A DNA stretch of 64,000 nt from Stemphylium vesicarium (Eukaryota; Ascomycota; Dothideomycetes; Pleosporales; Pleosporaceae): NCBI GenBank assembly GCA_004380135.1, contig QXCR01000145.1, forward strand, positions 1 through 64,000, in the 5' to 3' direction. The position numbers and the translations under genes were made by a program. This document shows, piece after piece, positions 11,053-22,735 of the stretch. Position 1 is the first letter of the stretch; each line of letters opens with the position of its first letter. The notes under the pieces are model-generated. The model did no database searches and had not been told where the DNA came from. It worked only from the letters and a program-made list of their open reading frames with translations.

Positions 11053-11886
11053 ATGAAAACCTCCATTTCCGTCCTCGCCTCCTTCGCGACACTTACAAGC
11101 GCCGCCCGTCTACTGCTTCAGGTACCCACCACGGCCCTGTTAAACCCCTCGACTCTAGCCTCCACAACGCACGCAACGCTGCAATCCTCGGGCCCACCCC
11201 TCGATGCCTACCTCACCCGCTCCAACACATTCAACTTCAACAATGTGAGCGCAGGAAGTTATCTTGCTACTGTGCACTGCCGCGACTACGCCTTCGAGCC
11301 ATTGAGGATTGATGTGACTTTAGAAGAGGCTGTGGAGGGCAGCGGAGAGAAGAAGGAGGTCATCAAGGCTTGGCAGACTTTCCTGGGGAATGAGTGGGAT
11401 AACAAGGGCGAGAGCCGCGGAGAGGGCGGGAACGGGCTTGTAATTGAGGCGCGACCGATTGCACCCAAATACTTTTATCAAGAGAGACAGGGCTGTAAGT
11501 CTCGCCGATGGTGTGGAAGAAATTTGGAATTGAATAGGGCTAACATGTAGTAGTTTCGCCATTGTCCTTCCTGAAGAACCCTATGATTCTCATGGCTGTC
11601 GTCTCTATGGGTCTCATCTTTGGTATGCCCAAGTTGATGGAGAACAGTAAGTCACACTGGGAGTGAGGAGACGATAGAAGAGGTTACTAACACGTGCATA
11701 GTGGACCCGGAGATGAAGGAAGAATTCGAAGAAATGCAAAAGAACGGCGTCATGGGCTCCGGCACCACTAATACCGCGCAGCAGATCCAAAACTTCGACC
11801 TTGCCTCGTGGATGGCTGGCAAGACGGATACAGGCGGCGCGAGTACGGGCACACAGAGCCCTGCTGGACAGGTGAAGAAACGATAG
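11053..11886 (+). CDS. EMC7: ER membrane protein complex subunit 7 (EMC7-like)
   Basis: Three exons (11053-11494, 11554-11646, 11702-11886) give 239 residues. A signal peptide (residues 1-18) is followed by a beta-rich lumenal domain (motifs AYLTRSNTFNFNNVSAGSY and HCRDYAFEPLRIDV), a transmembrane span in the FLKNPMILMAVVSMGLIFG region, and a cytosolic tail (MDPEMKEEFEEMQK). This order is that of EMC7, a lumenal cap subunit of the complex that inserts membrane proteins into the ER. The first intron ends in a tandem TAGTAG acceptor (11548-11553). Using the second AG gives a protein with Phe-Ser-Pro at the join, which is the expected sequence; the first AG would insert one residue. Confidence 0.85.
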
Positions 11887-12561
11887 ATGTGTATCAGTAC
11901 TAGGCGCATACAACTTTGGTTATCGGTGCCATGCTCGCTTCAGGGGAACAGCTGGGCTACACCATATTCTCAACAAACAACATTCCCTGTAAGAAAGAAC
12001 ATTCATGCTTATCCGCGATGACTGTCTCGGCATATCGCCGACTGCTGCGTGAAGGCGTTTGCACTTTTCACCTTGGCAAGTCTTAGCAAAGTCCTCTTCC
12101 AATGAAGGATGCCTGGGCCAAGCCGCCGCTGTAGGTTCCCGCAATCAATTTGCACCAAGGTACGGGAAGTTCACTTTACTACCGTGTCGCATTCAACGTT
12201 CTCCGAGACCTCTACGTATGTTCCTGCCTTCTCCGCTGTTGATAATCTTTCATGCTTTTACACCGACAATGAATAGGTCAATTCTGGTACTTCCCGTCCT
12301 TATCGGTAACAGATCTGAAACTCAATTTACGCCCCGCAGCTTACCCATGCGCTGGACCTGCTTACTCACGCTCGTAACTTTCTATCCGACCAATCAAGTA
12401 AGCGCTAGCACTGATGCAGGCAAGCCACTGTGCTCCCTTCTCAGCAGCACGGGGTTTAATTGAGCCATGCTGGCTGATCATATAATCGATGGCGAGCGCA
12501 CAGTCTCCTTTGGATATTAAAAGTACACTGTATCCCCTCTATTGTCGTTGGGGGTAAAACA
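11887..12561. other. Intergenic between EMC7 and the LtrA-like gene
   Basis: 675 bases with no recognisable protein. One plus-strand open frame (12059-12463) has no family features and is most likely chance. It holds the EMC7 3' region and the promoter of the next gene. Confidence 0.45.
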
Positions 12562-14830
12562 ATGGCAGACATTCCGAAACCATTGGTTGCTGGGGGTGAT
12601 GCACCAGCGAGCGCGACTGCAGCAACAGCGCAAGAACCTTACCAGCACCATCACCATGCGCATCTGGGCAATCATACGGGGAGGAGGTTGAAGCAGTTTC
12701 TCAAACCCGATGGAAGAAAAGTGCACATTGCGAGTTCGCCCAATGAAGCGAACAGCATAAGACGAAAGCTGAGCACAGCGAATAAGAAGGACGATTTTGA
12801 TCTGTTGATTCATGGGTCTCCCGAACATGTACGTCTCCCAAAATGTCACCAAAATGACAGGCAATAAGAGTAGGGAGAAGTTTACAAAGTTGAAATCCAG
12901 ATCGAAGCCCTCCGCGACACGCACGCCCACCACTCCTCACGTCACCAGCAACTGCACGCCCAACACGGCGCGCTGGCCCAAGAATTCGAGCGCGTAATCC
13001 GCGACCTCGACGCCCTATCCACAGAACTGCACAACATAAGCCAGCACGCAGTGCAGCTCTCCGCCAACTTTTCAAAATACGGGTACTCAGCACATCTACG
13101 TACGAAAGAAGATGGTGGCTCAACACCAAACAACGGGACACAGGATACGTCACAGACGCCGTACTCCTCATCTTCCTTCTCCTCCTCAAGCACCACGTCC
13201 CTCGACAAAGAAACACAGCTCTCAGACCACCGCCCCCCAGGCAAACCAATGCGCTTCTACCAACGTCCGCTAATCCGACAATACTTCCACAAGGGTCTCC
13301 TCTGGCGCGCAGCCGAAGCCCAAGAAGTCGCATCCTACGAACTCTTCATCGACCTCTTCTACGTCGGCATCATCGCACTCACAGGCGATACCGCCGCCGA
13401 GCACGCAACGGGGGAGTCGCTCTTACGCTTCGCCATCACGTTCACCATGGGCTGGAAGTTCTGGTCAGACATCGGCCTACTAATCTCCTGGGTGGACTCG
13501 GACGATGTGTTACGCAGGCTATCAGTCCTGTTTATCTTGGCTTGTCTACTGGGGTTTACGACGAATATGGCGGGCGCGTGGGAAGAGACGTGGACCCCAC
13601 TTGTGGCGTTTTACCTCGCAGCGAGGCTCTTCGCTACGGCGAGTTTGTTCTGGTATGCGTGGCGGATTCCCATGGTGCGCGGGAGTATGCTGGGGAACGC
13701 GCTGGTGTCGCTGATTCCCGTTGCGCTGTGGGTGGCCAGTATCCACGTCGAAGAGCCCGCGCGCCAGGGCCTGATTTGGGTCGCGCTGGCGTTCGATCTC
13801 TTCGGGCAATTCATCATGCTTGCGCTGCAGCGTCCGGGTAAGTTGGTCGAGAAGGTTTTGCCAGAGCGGGTTAAAAAGAGTTTGGAATTCTTCCCCGGCA
13901 CGAATATCGAACATCGGATTGAGCGCACGAACGCGTTCGTGACGCTGGTATTTGGATCCTGTGTGTTGGGCTTACTGTACCAGAGTAACGTCGCCATGGG
14001 CATTAATGCGTTTTTCGGGAAAGCCGTGCTAGGACTCGTGCAGGCATTTGTGTTTAATTGGATCTACTTTGAAATTGACAGCTTCAACCTACATACCCAC
14101 GCCATTAGACGCCATGTCTTCTCGGGTACGTACCCTCTTCCTCCCCCTCCCCTTCCCTTCTCTTCCCGAAAACTCTTAATCTCCATCCCTCTCTGACGCC
14201 CAAAAACGACCACCAACTAACAAATCCTCAATTTCCCAAACAGCTATGACATACTTCTCAACCCACCTCCCCTTCACCGCGTCCTTTGTTCTCAGCGCCT
14301 CCGCACTAGGCATCCTAGTCCGCGCCCACGACCTCCCCGCCGCACCCCTCTCCTCTCTCCACGAAACCAGCGTCACCCGCTCTGAAGATCACATCTCCCT
14401 TGGCCTGCAGTGGTACTACTGTGGCGGCCTCAGTATTTCCCTTTTGTGTCTCACCATCCTTGCAGCCGCGCACTCGCACCGCGCGATCCCACACCAGCGC
14501 CTTTCCAAGCCCCTCCGCCTGCTGTACCGCGCCGCCGTCGCAGTCATTATCGTCACGCTACCGCTCGCCCATCTGAATAGTCTGCAGCTCGTTGCTACGA
14601 CGACGGGATTGGTGGTTAGTGTGCTGGCAGTGGAGCTCGTGGGCGTGGGGTGTTGGGGCGAGAATGTGTGGTGGGAAAAGGGGTGTAAGCGTGATCGCGC
14701 GACGTATAGTGCACGGTGCAGGGTGGGGAGGAAGGAGTTGGAAGAGTGTGCGAGGGAGGGGCGGGTGCTGGATGTGGAGGGGTTGGCGAGGAGGGAGGGG
14801 GGTGAGAAGGGGAGTGTTGGGGCGGTCTGA
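12562..14830 (+). CDS. LtrA-family multi-span membrane protein
   Basis: Three exons (12562-12828, 12901-14125, 14244-14830) give 692 residues. Residues 1-210 are hydrophilic, with a His cluster near 28-33, a coiled-coil-like stretch at about 105-145 and a Ser-rich segment. From about 213 the sequence matches the low-temperature-requirement A (LtrA) family: the block EVASYELFIDLFYVGIIALT, then about ten hydrophobic spans with IDLFYV- and FNWIYFEIDSF-type motifs. LtrA was first named from a cold-sensitivity locus in Listeria; the molecular function in fungi is unknown to me. The phase-1 join RRHVFS|AMTYFST at the last intron is convincing. That intron is long (118 bases) and C/T-rich. Confidence 0.8.
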
Positions 14831-14844
14831 AGGATGTGCAAATT

Positions 14845-14861
14845 AGAGAGAGAGAGAGAGA
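14845..14861. repeat. (GA)n microsatellite
   Basis: A run of alternating A and G just past the stop codon of the LtrA-like gene, probably in its 3' untranslated region. The rest of the 270-base gap to the antiporter gene (converging from the other strand) is A/T-rich and holds TATGTATATGTGTG-type repeats. Confidence 0.8.
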
Positions 14862-15100
14862 CGTGGAAAGTAATGGATGTTTATTTTATTTTGGTCGATG
14901 CGTGTATCGTCTATGTATATGTGTGTATATATACTTTCTTGTGCAAGGTCGTAAAGTATTGTTGACAGATTCCCACCGCTGTTAACGCCGCATACATGAT
15001 TTCTTGCAAACATGCAGATAAATCCAAAGTAGATGCGAAAACACATGATTCCTCCCATGCATCCAAAAAAATTAAAACTTTCCTAATCTCTCACCCCCCG

Positions 15101-17085
15101 CTATTCGTCATCGGCTTTTCCAGCATTCGCCGCGGCCTGTTGATCATGGAACCTGATCGTCCTACCCGCCATGACTTCTTCGGGAATATCGTCCTCACCC
15201 CCTTTAACCCCACCATTCTGTCCTGTACCCTTTCCGCCTTTTCCCAAGTTACCCACATCACCCATTGCTACCGGTGAGCGTCCAGTTGCTCCAGACGCAC
15301 TGGGCGCTCTGGATTGGTTTGGAGAGCTCGTCCCACTGCTGATCAAATTCCTTCCAATCCTCACTACACGGGTTGGTAGCGAGTCGCCGCCAGAGCGCGA
15401 AAACCCAGGACCGCGGCGCAGACGCTCTTCAGCATCGGTGGTTGGTTCCTCGTCGGAATAGCGGACAGCTGGTTCTGGTGCTTCGGGGGCAGTGGATGGT
15501 GTGCGGCCAAAAGATAAGGCTGTGCTGAGCGTACGTGGGATGTGGAAACCTAGTTTACCCATTGGGATGGAGAGGCCGTGGACGACCTATGTACCCGGTT
15601 AGTTCGAGATGCTGTTTTCTAGGAATGGAGGGAAAGCGACTTACGACAGAGCAGATGACCAGGAACCAGATTACTACCTCTAATACTTGCATCAGGTACG
15701 CCGCATCCTCCCTAACCTCGCCATTTACCTGGATCTTTTCTAGAAACTCGAGACTGATGTAGAGGTAGAAGATGGCGCTGACTCCGATGGGGCCAAAGAA
15801 ACCAACGAATAGCGCCTGGCGTCTTTGCTCAATCTGATGGATTTGCTTGTGCATGGCGAAAATGATGGGCAGGCGGCGTAGCAGCAACACCAAAATCCCC
15901 AAGAAGATGAGACGGTAGATGGGGATAACGGGGGAATGAGCGAATAAGCGCCATGGGCAGACGGCGCCGAACCAGATGAAGATGGAGACGTTGAGCAGCA
16001 TGTCGATAGTGGGTTGGAAAGAGTCGTCCATGGTCTCGAGGCGGAACCAGTCATCCCAGGTAAACGTATTGCCAGCGATAAAGCACGCAAGGACATCGTC
16101 ACTACCGATCATTCCTACTGTTCCGACGATGAAGAGCTACAAAACGTCAGTAACGTGCTACACGTTTTGGAAAAAGGGATGTCTGCAAACTTACAGCCAG
16201 GGTGATAGCAAAGACCAAGAAACTCTCACGGTCAACGTACTTCCTCTCCTCGGCCCAATGGAGCAGCTCCTTTGCGATCCAGCCTACTGCAGCACCGTAC
16301 ACGACACTCAGAATGATAGTATAGCCCCAGGTTTCGCCGAACCACAGACCCATAGCGACTCTTGTACTATTGTCCGAGCCCTGACCATTGTGGCCAATAT
16401 GCTGAATCAGATACAGCGGAAGAAAGAGAAAAGGATAACCCAATCCATCGTTTGCACCAGATTCCGCCACAATAATCTTCTGCAACTCTTTCGGGATATT
16501 CGCGTCCGCAAACTTGCCCTTGACGATGGAGTTTGAGAGAACCGGGTCCGTGGGCGTAACACAAGCGCCTACAGCGAGCGCATGCAAGAAACTGATATGC
16601 GGCACCATGGCAAAGACAAGTAAACTAGTCACAAGCCACATGACCGTCATACCCGGGCCGAGCAACAAAGCCAAACTCTTCCATTCCTTCTTCAGGTACT
16701 TTGAAGGCAATTGCACGCCTGCAAGTACCAGCTGCACCCCGAGAACAAGGCGCGTAAAGTAAAGGGTAATCGTATCCAGCGTGTGAACATCGTTGAGCGC
16801 ATATTCTTCCGGTCTGATCCAATTCGTGGCGTGTGGCGAGAAGATGAGTCCAGCGACAAGTGATATTACTAGAGAAAAGAGGGTCAGTCCGTGCAACCAA
16901 GTAACATATCGCTGACGCAATCCTCCCTCCAATTACCCCAGAACTTGAAATTTTTCCCCAAACTTACATGCTTCACTCAAATAAAACTTCTCCTTCATCA
17001 AATAACTAACCAGCCCGAAAAGCGTGATGAACCCGCCCAAAGTCGCACAGACAATGTTGAAGTTGTTGATCGCTAGGGTAGGCAT
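15101..17085 (-). CDS. Na+/H+ antiporter (Nha1/Sod2 type)
   Basis: Four exons on the minus strand (17085-16968, 16868-16195, 16136-15645, 15586-15101) give 589 residues with agreeing phases. About 12 hydrophobic spans are seen. The block ESGANDGLGYPFLFLPLY is the diagnostic ion-binding region of the fungal Nha1/Sod2 antiporters, and GMIGSDDVLACFIAGN is the second conserved block. These plasma-membrane proteins export Na+, Li+ or K+ in exchange for protons and govern salt tolerance and pH. The hydrophilic tail after the last span is about 150 residues and Gly/Ser-rich, much shorter than in S. cerevisiae Nha1 and closer to Sod2. Confidence 0.9.
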
Positions 17086-17777
17086 GGCTGAGGCCCTGCC
17101 GTGCCTTGCCTTGGTACTGAACCCTGGAACCAGAGAACGCTCAGACCCTCAACTAGACGGCTATGTCGGCTCTTGCACTGCTAATTTCTCGGCGAAGCTT
17201 GACGGTGAAGCTTAGCCACTCTGTTTCCTGCTGCTTCAAATCCAGCCTTTCAATGCGACGATAGACGAGGATATGCTTCTCTTTCTTGAATGATGCTGAG
17301 CACGTGGGAGCTCAATCGATGTTCTGGCGATGCGTGGGATGGGATTTTAGCGTCAAAATGCTAAATTTTGGCCGTTTGAATCAACGCAATAGCAACAATG
17401 ATTGTAAATGGGGAAGCTCGACAAGAGGAATCGAGGCTCGAGGTGAAGCGGTCCTCGATAATAGATATATAAGTGGAAAACTGTGGGGGAAGTCTGTATC
17501 TTGCAGAGGTCAAGAGACAGGTGCGCGTGGGTCACACACGCGTAGCGCCTTGGCTGACGGCCTGTCTAAGCCTCCGGTAAGGCTTGGTATTCTGCAGTTA
17601 AATACCTCAACCTTCACTTGACTGGGGCGGCACACCATTATTGAACAATGTGACGCCGATAGCGCTGGTATTCTGCATCTACTCTGACGTCTTGGAAATC
17701 ACGTGCTAGAACCTTCAAAATGCTATGTACAAACGAGTCCTTATTCTACGTTTCCTAGAGATCCAAATTCCACTCGT
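17086..17777. other. Intergenic upstream of the antiporter gene
   Basis: Both neighbours are on the minus strand. The stretch holds the antiporter promoter and the 3' region of the complex I gene. No open frame shows family features. An A/T-rich block (ATAATAGATATATAAG) lies at about 17458. Confidence 0.45.
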
Positions 17778-20236
17778 CTAGACATTCGCCGCTGCTGATA
17801 CCTGAGGGCCATATGCGACTTGTGGGTATGGCTCACCAGGTGCCATGAAGTTTGTCTTGGGGTTCTTCTGGGCCTTGGCGGCGGAGCAACGGGCCATTGT
17901 CGGTGAGCTGCGTCTTGATTAGCACTGTAAATCCAAAACTCTAAATGATCGGATGACTTACTTTCTTGAGATGGCATCTGTGAAGAAGAAGTTCTCGATT
18001 GGGTTCTTGAGCGCCTGTCCAGTCGTCTGCGCGCCCTTGTTCTGCTCAACCAGCTGAACCTGGCTCAAGCTGGGGAGCGATGCAGGCTCAACAAGGTCGT
18101 ATCTCCTGAGAGCAGGTGAAATCTCCTCCATACGGTCTCGTAGCGCCTCGACATCGTCGTATGGCAGCTCTGCGCCAAAGTATTCTGATGCGGCGCGGAC
18201 AATCTTCCAGTCCTCCCTTGCAGCGCCGGGAAGACCAACAGCAGCGCGGGTCATTTGTACGCGACCCTCGGTGTTGACGTATGTGACAGACTTCTCAGTG
18301 TATGCGGCACCAGGCAGAACGACATCGGCGAACTGGGCGCCGCGGTCACCGTGGTGGCCCTGGTAGACAACGAAAGCATCCTTGGGGATGTCGGCCTCGT
18401 TGACCTCGTCAGCTCCAAGGAGCCAGACGAACTTGGGCTTCGTTTGGGCGACCTCGGTAGAGGGAACAGTGAAGCCAACCTCGTAAGCACCAGTGCGGGA
18501 TGCAGTTCGTTGAAGAATGTTGAAGCCGTTCCACTCCTCATTCTGGAATGTAGCCTTGTTCTTCTCAACGAAAGCGCCAACTTGCTCATAGATGGACTTG
18601 GCGTCAGCGTGCTCAGTGACACCGCTTCCGACAATGATCATGGGCCTCTTAGCGGAAGCCAGCTTCTTGCCAAACTCTCCAGAAAGAGCGCTCTTGACGT
18701 CGTTGGCGTTGTCCCCGAGCTTCTCGTATTCAAAGGTGCTCTCAAAGTCCTCGCCAACGTAGCCAATCTCAAGGTCGGACCTCAGCCACTGCTTGCGGAT
18801 ACGGGCGTTGAGAACGGCAGCCTCCCATCGAGGGTTGGAACCGATGAGAAGGATAGCATCAGCCTCCTCTACACCATAGACCTTGGAGTTGAAAGAGTAG
18901 TTTGCTCGGACGTCGACTCCATGGGCGATAGGGTCGCTACCACCGGGTTGGTCAAGAGCCAGGTTATCTGAGCCGAGCTTGTTGGCAAGATCCTTCATAG
19001 CAACCAGGGCTTCGGTCTCTACAAGATGGCCAGCGACAACCTTGAATTCGTTGCCCTTGGGGGCGACCTTCTTGTAGGCGTTGCCAATCTCGATCAAGGC
19101 TTGCTCCCAAGATGCGGGCTGGAATTGGTCATCGACACGGACGAGCGGGTTTACTAGACGCTGGGTGCTGAGGGCGTCGCAGGCGAAGCGTGTCTTGTCG
19201 TTGATCCATTCTTCGTTGATGTCGTCATTCAAGCGAGGAATTACCCTCATGACCTGAATACCACGAGAATCAACACGGATGTTTGAACCTAAACCATCGA
19301 GGACGTCGATGGTCTCGGTCTTGTACAGTTCCCATGGTCGGGCCTTGAAAGCGTAGGGCTTCGAGGTGAGCGCACCAACGGGGCAGAGATCGATGACGTT
19401 TCCGGACAATTCAGTATCGAGGGCGGTTTCGAGGTAGGTTCCGATTTCCAGGTCGTTGCCACGGCCAAAGGAGCCAAACTCGGGAGCGCCGGCGATGTCG
19501 TTGGAGAAACGGACGCAACGTGTGCAGTGAATGCACCTGTTCATCGAAGTCTACCGGGTGTCAGCATAATTTTGAGCCCGGGGGTTCGACATGTCTGACC
19601 TTGACGAGAGGGCCAACGTTCTTGTCCTCAACGGCACGCTTGCCTTCGAGCTCGTGGAAACGGCCACGGTCGGCACCGTATCTCATCGACTGATCCTGGA
19701 GGTCGCACTCGCCTCCCTGATCGCAAATGGGGCAGTCCAGAGGGTGGTTGGCAAGGAGGAACTCCATGATACCCTCCCGCGCCTTGTGCACAAGAGGCGA
19801 GTCGGTCTTGACAACCATGCCGGGCTGTACAGGCCAGGCGCACGAGGCCACAGGCTTAGGAGCCCGCTCCACCTCAACCAAGCACATGCGGCAACTTCCC
19901 GCAATCATCAACTTCTCGTGGTAGCAGTATCTCGGGATGGTAGTTCCGGCCTTGTCGCAGGCTTGGATAAGAGCCGAACCGGCTGTTTGAACGCGTTAGA
20001 GGGGTGCTTGCAGTCAGGGGACAGTCTGCCTCGTCTCCGTACCTTCGATTGATACCTTCTTTCCATCTGTTAGGCCCGTTAGCACACGTCGCCGCTCGCA
20101 ATGGGAAGTGGCACAAACCGATAGTGAGCTCAACTTCTGCTGGCCGGCGGGCCGAGGCAGTAAAGGCCCGGCAGCCATTGAGGGCTGCGCGTTGGGCAGG
20201 CCTCTTCAGCGACCGGATCATGTGTTGCCGCAGCAT
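17778..20236 (-). CDS. NADH:ubiquinone oxidoreductase 75 kDa subunit (complex I, NDUFS1/Nuo78)
   Basis: Five exons (20236-20119, 20066-20043, 19982-19600, 19550-17962, 17907-17778) give 747 residues, the family length. A basic mitochondrial presequence comes first. Then come the 2Fe-2S domain (PRYCYHEKLM, AGSCRMCLVEVE), the cysteine-rich domains (CPICDQGGECDLQD, NRCIHCTRCVRF) and the molybdopterin-oxidoreductase-like body. The subunit carries clusters N1b, N4 and N5 in the matrix arm of complex I. Exon 2 is only 24 bases (eight codons' worth, coding DGKKVSIE) yet restores the conserved start of the ferredoxin domain. The last exon supplies the family C-terminus (SPTMARCSAAK...NFMAPG), which a simple open-frame reading would miss because that frame stops at the fourth intron. 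Confidence 0.95.
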
Positions 20237-21265
20237 TGTGAGGCTCTGAGCGATGGCGATGGACTTGTTACTGCGGAGCTCCAACTGACGTTCACGATGG
20301 GAGCGTTTTCCTTGGCGCTTGAATAATCCGCCCGTGATTGGCCAAAGCGCCGTCCGCGCCTGCCACAAAATTCTCGCCGCCCGCCCTCCGTCCTTTTCTT
20401 CTTCAACTCATTATGGGCACAATTTATTGTAGGAAAGTTTGGCACCTCTACCTAGCTATCCTCTATTACGTGCCCTATAGCACGACTCACCGTGCGAGGT
20501 AGCTGGAGCAGATGAGGATTTCTGATGACATCTTGTTCCTTACCAACGTCGCTACATACTTTACCTTTCTTTCGCCTTGGGGGCGTCTGAAGCTCTGCAC
20601 AGCTCCAGGACGCCATGTGACCATAACGCCATGTGGCTAGATGCCATGAAATCTTGCTGCCATAGAGGATTGCTACTGTTTTGGCATCTCCAGTTGCCGC
20701 ATTTCTTAATTGCGAGGGGCTTCAGCTCTGTGACGGCCAGTTTTTCGTGCCTTGTGCGTAGCGGTGTACCAGCAGTGTACCAGCAGTGGGACATTGCGGA
20801 GCATCACGACATGGTCTTCACTATTGATGACAAATGTGCCATGCTGGTATATCACATCGCACACATTGGCAAAGCTTTCTATCGAGTCGTTGCCGATAGG
20901 ACAGCTGACTGAGCCGAGTGGACATGCGGCTCTGCCAGTCACCTTCTTACCGGACCACCGCGGACACCATCTGCGGGGGTGCCCAAGCGTTCAGTTCACA
21001 CGGAACCTCACCAAAGCATATTTGCGCATTCCGTTCAGTGAACTTTTTTAACGTGTTTGTTATTTCAGGAATCAGCTACAATCCGTCCACAGACTTTCAC
21101 GCTTTTTGTACAGAACAGTACATCGAACTCTACGCTGTGTAGTCCGTTTAAGGTCTAATGCTAGACATGAAGAAGAAAAAGGTGCGCAGCCTCGTGAGGG
21201 CTACTCCAAAACGCCGTTGTGTGGACGGCATACTCCACGCCAAAACATAACATCGTAATTATTGC
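20237..21265. other. Intergenic, 1.0 kb
   Basis: No gene recognised. It includes the promoter of the complex I gene and the 3' flank of the desaturase gene. A short direct duplication (GTGTACCAGCA twice) lies at about 20763-20787. A tRNA-like 5' half at about 20972 has no matching 3' half. Confidence 0.45.
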
Positions 21266-22735
21266 CTACTCATTGTCGCTCTCAGGGCCGACCTCCATCT
21301 TGGCACCCTTGATGGATGCAGAAGCATCAATCTTCTGGGGTGGCGTACCGAGACCGTTGTGGTTGCGGAAGAATAGAACACCCTTGCCCTCGCCCTCAGC
21401 ACCGACGCTCGGCTCAACCCACTGGCACCAGCGGGCGCTCTTCCACAAAGCCTTGAGGAAGCCAATGGGGCCATCCTTGGTGTCGGAGCGGTAGTGCCTG
21501 CCCATGATGGGCTTGATGGCCTCGGTAGCCTCATCGGCATGGTAGAAGGGAATGGTAGAGATGTAGTGGTGGAGGACGTGGGTCTCGACAATGCCGTGAA
21601 GGAGGTGGCGTCCGATGAAGCCGAACTCACGGTCAATGGTAGCGGCGGCACCGCGGGTGTAAGTCCAGGTCTCGGCGTCGTAGTGGGGCAGGGTGGGGTC
21701 GGTGTGTTGCAGGAAGGTGATCATGACAAGCCAGTGGTTGACCCAGAAGTAGGGGATGATGTACCAGACGAAGAGGTTGTTGAAGCCGTAGCTCTTGCCG
21801 ACCCAGGTGAGAGCAGCAATGACCAGAGCGATACCGAGGTCGCTGAGCAGGATGAGCTTCTCGTCGCGCTTCTCGTACAATGGACTGGAGGGGTTGAAGT
21901 GGTTGACACCGCCGAACCAGCCGTTCTTCTTGCCCTTGCCCTTGCCCTCGATCTGGCGGTCGTGGTGGTTGTGGCCGGTGACGTTGGTGATCAGGTACAG
22001 AGGCCATCCAGCGAGCTGCTGGCCGATAGAGTGGAGAAGAGTGTAGACGGGAGTCTCCTCGGTGAGCTCACTGATCTCGTGGACCAGCTTGCCGACACGG
22101 GTAGCGTAAACCTCGCGAGTCTTGGGGACGAAGACCATGTCACGCTCCATGTGGCCAGTCGCCTTGTGGTGCTTGCCGTGGGAGATCTTCCACGAGAAGT
22201 ATGGGACGAGGAAGAGGGAGTGGCAGAACCAGCCGACGGTGTCGTTGAGCGTCTTGGAGGGCGAGAAGGCCTGGTGACCGCACTCGTGGGCGAGAACCCA
22301 GAGCCCAGTGCCGAAGAAACCCTGGAGAACAGTGTATCCAGCCCAGAGCGCTGCTCGCAGGGCCATGGAGGGGACCGTATCGGGGGTCACATAGTTGTGG
22401 AAAAGGTAGAAGGTGGTAGCGAGCGAGGCCAGGTCGCGGGCGACGTAGGCCAGACCGCGGGCGGCCGAACGCTCAAAGCAGTGCTTGGGGATAGCATCGC
22501 GGAGCTGCTTGATGGTGTAGTCGGGGATCTCGAACTCGTTGCCGTAGGTGTCAAGGAGCTTGCCGTGGGGCTTCTTGGTGTTCTGGGGCTGCTCGTCCAG
22601 CGAGGACAGCGAGGTGTTGGAGGCCGAGCCGACTGGGCTGTCAAAGGGCGAGGCCGAGACAGAGTTGGCAGTCGAATCAGCCGTAATATTCCTCTTCAGC
22701 GCAGGCTGCTGAGGACGGGCAGTGGTTGTTGCCAT
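21266..22735 (-). CDS. FAD2: Delta-12 fatty acid desaturase (oleate to linoleate)
   Basis: Single-exon gene for 489 residues. The three histidine boxes of membrane desaturases are complete: HECGH (150-154), HGKHH (186-190) and HVLHH (386-390). The sequence around them (WVLAHECGHQAFSPSK, THVLHHYISTIPFYHA) is that of fungal delta-12/omega-6 desaturases, which put the second double bond into oleate on ER lipids. About four membrane spans separate the boxes. The ATG at 22735 has a strong context (AACCATGG), and the frame upstream of it has no better start. Codon use is strongly biased to C in the third position, which suggests high expression and produces a long antisense open frame on the plus strand. 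Confidence 0.93.
   Translation of the reverse strand: MATTTARPQQPALKRNITADSTANSVSASPFDSPVGSASNTSLSSLDEQPQNTKKPHGKLLDTYGNEFEIPDYTIKQLRDAIPKHCFERSAARGLAYVARDLASLATTFYLFHNYVTPDTVPSMALRAALWAGYTVLQGFFGTGLWVLAHECGHQAFSPSKTLNDTVGWFCHSLFLVPYFSWKISHGKHHKATGHMERDMVFVPKTREVYATRVGKLVHEISELTEETPVYTLLHSIGQQLAGWPLYLITNVTGHNHHDRQIEGKGKGKKNGWFGGVNHFNPSSPLYEKRDEKLILLSDLGIALVIAALTWVGKSYGFNNLFVWYIIPYFWVNHWLVMITFLQHTDPTLPHYDAETWTYTRGAAATIDREFGFIGRHLLHGIVETHVLHHYISTIPFYHADEATEAIKPIMGRHYRSDTKDGPIGFLKALWKSARWCQWVEPSVGAEGEGKGVLFFRNHNGLGTPPQKIDASASIKGAKMEVGPESDNE

Noticed and set aside
17741..18049. 102-codon minus-strand open frame over the end of the complex I gene
   Set aside because: It is a shadow of the true last exon in another frame; the correct frame gives the family C-terminus SPTMARC to NFMAPG.
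20970..21048. tRNA-like start (GCGGGGGTGCCCAAGCG) followed 74 bases later by a T run
   Set aside because: No complementary acceptor strand, no GGTTCGA-type B box and no anticodon arm; chance resemblance or a far-decayed fragment.
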